Positions 60,877-64,000 of a DNA stretch of 64,000 nucleotides are shown here, piece after piece. The notes below the pieces were generated by a model, which worked only from the letters and a program-made list of their open reading frames with translations, had not been told where the DNA came from and searched no databases. Each line of letters begins with the position of its first letter. Within the stretch, counting starts at the first letter, position 1. The position numbers were made by a program, and so were the translations under genes. This DNA is from Oscillospiraceae bacterium (GTDB taxonomy: Bacteria; Bacillota; Clostridia; Oscillospirales; Ruminococcaceae). Location of the stretch: the NCBI GenBank assembly GCA_902362965.1, contig CABIYQ010000005.1, forward strand, positions 124,001 through 188,000. The letters are read 5' to 3'.

Positions 60877-62326
60877 AGGTCACGATTTTAAATATGAAAC
60901 GGAAGCAACGGTAAAGCTTTTTGTTCCATCCAGATTTACCTTTCATTATGACATTACAGATGCTGACGGTGATATTGTAATGTCTCAATTGAAAGAATGC
61001 CGACAATTTACCTATCTTTTTGCTTATTGCCGTATTAACGGTATGAAAGCTAGAAAAGCATATAAAATTCCTAATGAAAGTTTCGATAGAAATAATTGTG
61101 AGCATGAAATTTGCAGGCTTATTTACCTGTGTTTGCAAAAGCTTACGGGGATTACGCCTCCATGGGGGCTTATGACCGGAATAAGACCTGTAAAAAAAAT
61201 GTCCGCTTTAATTGAAAACGGAATGAGCAAGGGACAGGCATTTAAAGCTTTAAAGAATAAGTATATGGTTTCGGACAGACGTCTTGAGCTTGTTTATATG
61301 ACTGCTGTAAATCAGATTCCGCTTTTAAAGCAAATAGATTCTGATACGGTAAGCCTTTATGTTTCTATACCTTTTTGTCCTTCCAGGTGCAGTTACTGTT
61401 CATTTGTTTCACATTCTATTGAAAGCGCCAGAAAACTAATACCTGATTACATAAGATTTCTCTGCCGTGAAATTGAAATACTGGGAAAAATTATCAGAGA
61501 CTTAAATCTTAAAATTGATACTGTATATTTCGGAGGCGGTACTCCAACGTCCGTTGAAGCATCGCAGCTTGATATTATTATGAAAACTCTTTCTGAAAAC
61601 ATTGACGTTTCAAAAGTTAGAGAATATAATGTTGAGGCAGGACGTGCAGACACCATAACTATTGACAAACTGAAAGTAATCAAAGAAAACGGTGCGACAA
61701 GAATATCAGTAAATCCTCAAACCTTGAATGATGAGGTTTTAAAAATTATCGGACGCCGTCATACTGCTGAGGACACTATAAATGCTTTTTATTCTGCACG
61801 ATCCTTAGGATTTGACAATATTAATATGGATTTGATTGCCGGTCTTCCCGGCGATTCTTTTGAAAGCTTCTGCAATACTCTTGATAAAGTAACGGAACTT
61901 GATCCCGAAAGCATTACAGTACATACCCTTACAATAAAACGTTCAGCAAAGTTATATGAGGAGAATATAAGTACATTTAAAAATAATCCGGCGTATGATA
62001 TGGTAAACAGGAGTATAGATATTCTTCCGAAAAAAGGATATATGCCGTACTATCTCTACCGTCAGAAAAATACTCTTGAAAACTTAGAAAATATCGGATT
62101 CGCTAAGGAAGGCAAAGAGAGTCTTTATAATATATTTATAATGGATGAAACTCAGATCATTCTGGGTGCCGGTTGTGCAGCGTCAACCAAACTGATTGAG
62201 TCTGACGGAAAGATAACAAGGATTCACAACTATAAATTTCCTTTTGAATATATAAACAGATTTGATGAGCTTATGAAGAAAAAGGAACTTATATACAAGA
62301 TTATTAAACCATTGGAGAAAAATTGA
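60860..62326 (+). CDS. hemZ: Radical-SAM coproporphyrinogen dehydrogenase HemZ
   Basis: 488 residues. The cluster motif CPSRCSYC sits in VSIPFCPSRCSYCSFVSHS near residue 177, with TVYFGGGTPTS and NMDLIAGLPGD downstream as in HemN/HemW/HemZ. A long N-terminal extension (1-160) marks HemZ. Assigned to oxygen-independent coproporphyrinogen III oxidation, though some relatives act as haem chaperones. Its start lies inside the end of the MBL gene (17-bp overlap). Confidence 0.88.
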   Translation: MKILFKGHDFKYETEATVKLFVPSRFTFHYDITDADGDIVMSQLKECRQFTYLFAYCRINGMKARKAYKIPNESFDRNNCEHEICRLIYLCLQKLTGITPPWGLMTGIRPVKKMSALIENGMSKGQAFKALKNKYMVSDRRLELVYMTAVNQIPLLKQIDSDTVSLYVSIPFCPSRCSYCSFVSHSIESARKLIPDYIRFLCREIEILGKIIRDLNLKIDTVYFGGGTPTSVEASQLDIIMKTLSENIDVSKVREYNVEAGRADTITIDKLKVIKENGATRISVNPQTLNDEVLKIIGRRHTAEDTINAFYSARSLGFDNINMDLIAGLPGDSFESFCNTLDKVTELDPESITVHTLTIKRSAKLYEENISTFKNNPAYDMVNRSIDILPKKGYMPYYLYRQKNTLENLENIGFAKEGKESLYNIFIMDETQIILGAGCAASTKLIESDGKITRIHNYKFPFEYINRFDELMKKKELIYKIIKPLEKN

Positions 62327-62329
62327 TTT

Positions 62330-63685
62330 ATGGATAAAAATCAGATCGTAACACTTGAAATTACCGATATTACATCGGAGGGAAACGGAGTAGGCAGAGC
62401 AGACGGAATGGCAGTATTTATTCCGGAAACGGCTGTCGGTGATATTATAGAAGCCAGAATAGTAAAGGTTTTAAAAAATTATGCATATGGAAAAGTGGAA
62501 AAAATAGTAAAACCGTCTGCTGACAGAATAGAAATTGATTGTAAATATTTTCCTAAATGCGGAGGGTGTTCATTACGTCACATAAGTTATGACAGTGAGC
62601 TTAAAATTAAGGAAAAATTTGTATATGACGCTTTTACAAGAATTGGTAATATTAATACTGAATTTTTACCTATTTTGGGATGTGATTTACCTGATAAATA
62701 CAGGAATAAAGCACAGTATCCTGTAGGAACAGTAAATAATAAGCCGGTGTATGGTTTTTATGCTAAGAGAAGTCACCGTATTATATCTGGCAGTGAGTGC
62801 AAACTTCTTCCGGATATATTTGACCATATTGCCAGTGATGTTATAGAATTTGCTTTACAGAATAATATAAAAGGGTATGATGAAAATACAGGGAGAGGAT
62901 TACTTCGTCATATTTTTATCAGACAAGGATTTCATTCAAAAGAAATAATGGTATGCTTTGTTGTTACTAAAGCATTAGCTATTAAATTTACAAGATTATG
63001 TGAAGTTCTTACAGAAAAATATCAGGACATAAAAAGTATAGTAATGAATATTAATCCTGAAAATACGAATGTGATTTTAGGTAAAAAAACTGTCACCTTA
63101 TGGGGGAAAAACGAAATTCAGGATATAATGTGCGGTAATAAAATAAATATTTCACCAGAAGCCTTTTATCAGGTGAATACTAATCAGGCAGAAAAATTGT
63201 ATGCTGTTGCTGCAAATCTTGCCGACTTTAAAGGAAATGAAATTCTACTGGATCTTTATTGTGGGGCCGGTACTATTGGTCTTTCAATGGCATCAAAAGT
63301 CAAAAAGCTTATCGGAGTGGAGATTATACCTCAAGCTGTTAAAAATGCCATGGAAAATGCACACAGCAGTAATATTTTTAATTCAGAATTTATTTGTTCG
63401 GATGCCGGCAAAGCGGCAGCAAAGCTTAAAGAATCCGGTATAATACCTGATATTATAATACTTGATCCACCTAGAAAGGGTTGTGATAATCTGACTCTGG
63501 ATTCAGTATTGCAGATGAATCCGAAAAAAATTATTATGGTTTCTTGTAATCCGGCTACTGCCGCAAGAGATTGTTCATATCTTTGTCAAAATGGATATAT
63601 CGCCGAAAAAATCCAGTCGGTTGATATGTTCCCTAGGACGATACATGTCGAGTGCGTAGTGTTGATGTCAAAAGTACAGAAGTAA
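62330..63685 (+). CDS. rlmD: 23S rRNA (uracil-5-)-methyltransferase, RlmD/RlmCD type
   Basis: 451 residues. An N-terminal TRAM domain (VTLEITDITSEGNGVGRADG) is followed by Fe-S cysteines CKYFPKCGGC, SAM-binding LLDLYCGAGTIGLSMA near residue 310, and the catalytic SCNPATAARD. Methylates uracil C5 in 23S rRNA. Gram-positive RlmCD can do two sites; which applies here cannot be told. Starts 3 nt after hemZ. Confidence 0.92.
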   Translation: MDKNQIVTLEITDITSEGNGVGRADGMAVFIPETAVGDIIEARIVKVLKNYAYGKVEKIVKPSADRIEIDCKYFPKCGGCSLRHISYDSELKIKEKFVYDAFTRIGNINTEFLPILGCDLPDKYRNKAQYPVGTVNNKPVYGFYAKRSHRIISGSECKLLPDIFDHIASDVIEFALQNNIKGYDENTGRGLLRHIFIRQGFHSKEIMVCFVVTKALAIKFTRLCEVLTEKYQDIKSIVMNINPENTNVILGKKTVTLWGKNEIQDIMCGNKINISPEAFYQVNTNQAEKLYAVAANLADFKGNEILLDLYCGAGTIGLSMASKVKKLIGVEIIPQAVKNAMENAHSSNIFNSEFICSDAGKAAAKLKESGIIPDIIILDPPRKGCDNLTLDSVLQMNPKKIIMVSCNPATAARDCSYLCQNGYIAEKIQSVDMFPRTIHVECVVLMSKVQK

Positions 63686-63715
63686 ATACCGAAAAAGGCT
63701 TGAAAACAAGGCATT

Positions 63716-63756
63716 TCCGAGGGTTTGGTAGCAAATCCAAGTCCTCGGATTTTTTG
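63716..63756 (+). terminator. Terminator after the recJ-rlmD run
   Basis: TCCGAGG (63716-63722) pairs with CCTCGGA (63743-63749), followed by a T-run; the inner loop can pair further (TTGG with CCAA). Confidence 0.8.
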
Positions 63757-63789
63757 CGTTTTAGGTTGAATTCTATGGCTATTTAATAA

Positions 63790-63830
63790 GGTTGACCGTA
63801 TGGCATAGTGTAGTAATGGTTGACCATACG
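63790..63830. repeat. GGTTGACC direct repeats with an inverted CGTATGG/CCATACG pair
   Basis: GGTTGACC occurs at 63790-63797 and 63818-63825. CGTATGG (63797-63803) and CCATACG (63824-63830) are inverted relative to each other. They could form a hairpin or a regulator or recombinase site ahead of the last gene. Confidence 0.5.
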
Positions 63831-63976
63831 AAAATGTTTAATGGTATCTACTTAAAATACAAATGACTATAAATGATAGCAAATAACATCAAATCACTAC
63901 AAATACGTTGAAAAATTCATAATTGAATGATATACTGTATTGGTATCATTGTGCGATTAAATAGAGAGGTATCAGG

Positions 63977-64000
63977 ATGAATGATAATCAAGAAAAATGG
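63977..64000 (+). CDS. Start of an unidentified gene (cut by the window end)
   Basis: ATG at 63977 with a GAGAGG-like site upstream; only MNDNQEKW is visible. The AT-rich repeat region before it recalls leaders of mobile-element recombinase genes, but eight residues cannot identify a family. Confidence 0.4.

Noticed and set aside
1..64000. CRISPR arrays, insertion sequences, rRNA genes
   Set aside because: No regularly spaced repeats, transposase frames with terminal repeats or rRNA signatures were found.

Overview
The window reads as chromosome of an AT-rich, Gram-positive, spore-lineage gut or rumen Firmicute, most likely a Ruminococcus-type Oscillospirales/Ruminococcaceae. Supporting features are a secreted dockerin-bearing protein of the ruminococcal cellulosome style, a PPi-type phosphofructokinase, the sporulation autolysin SpoIIP, HemZ, a Bce-type regulator-transporter module, and AAGGAG-like ribosome sites. 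The species cannot be named from the sequence alone.

Layout. 1-2.2 kb: end of a FemAB-type cell-wall gene, an AraC regulator on the opposite strand, and a long intergenic region with a candidate small RNA. 2.2-3.4 kb: PPi-phosphofructokinase. 3.4-7.2 kb: thiazole branch of thiamin synthesis (thiS-thiF-thiG-thiH-thiE) behind a consensus promoter and a terminator-embedded leader that fits the HMP-PP (thiS motif) riboswitch class. 7.2-9.4 kb (minus): secreted multi-module dockerin protein. 9.7-10.6 kb: SCP2-like protein and Maf. 10.7-17.6 kb: complete type I restriction-modification system (hsdM-hsdS-hsdR). 18.0-21.6 kb: MerR-controlled operon of two iron-sulfur-flavoprotein-like reductases, an iron alcohol dehydrogenase and a carboxymuconolactone decarboxylase/cupin fusion.

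22.0-46.0 kb is the standout: about 24 kb, all on the plus strand, starting at a consensus promoter with a perfect palindrome over the start site. It encodes an ABC exporter, then a non-ribosomal peptide assembly line with three cysteine-type adenylation domains, three heterocyclization (Cy) domains and a fatty-acyl-AMP-ligase loading module. It also encodes a thiazolinyl imide reductase, a saccharopine-dehydrogenase-like reductase, two stand-alone thioesterases (one with a Cys nucleophile), a phosphopantetheinyl transferase, a carrier-protein/thioester-reductase protein and a serine acetyltransferase for cysteine supply. The logic is that of pyochelin/yersiniabactin, but with an acyl starter instead of salicylate and reductive release instead of a working thioesterase. 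The predicted product is an acylated tris-thiazoline/thiazolidine aldehyde or alcohol, plausibly a metallophore. Two proteins of the cluster share an acidic C-terminal tail ending EGEI that may be a docking peptide for the two TubC-like docking domains of the synthetases.

46.0-48.1 kb: a minus-strand protein that may be a polymorphic-toxin-type ADP-ribosyltransferase, a small unknown neighbour and tRNA-Arg(CCG). 48.1-51.2 kb: a permuted NlpC/P60-like hydrolase, SpoIIP and a polysaccharide deacetylase. 51.2-55.8 kb (minus): BceRS-BceAB-like antibiotic-peptide sensing and efflux. 56.0-63.7 kb: housekeeping run recJ-relA-MBL hydrolase-hemZ-RlmD-type methyltransferase. The last 24 bases begin another gene behind a repeat-rich leader.
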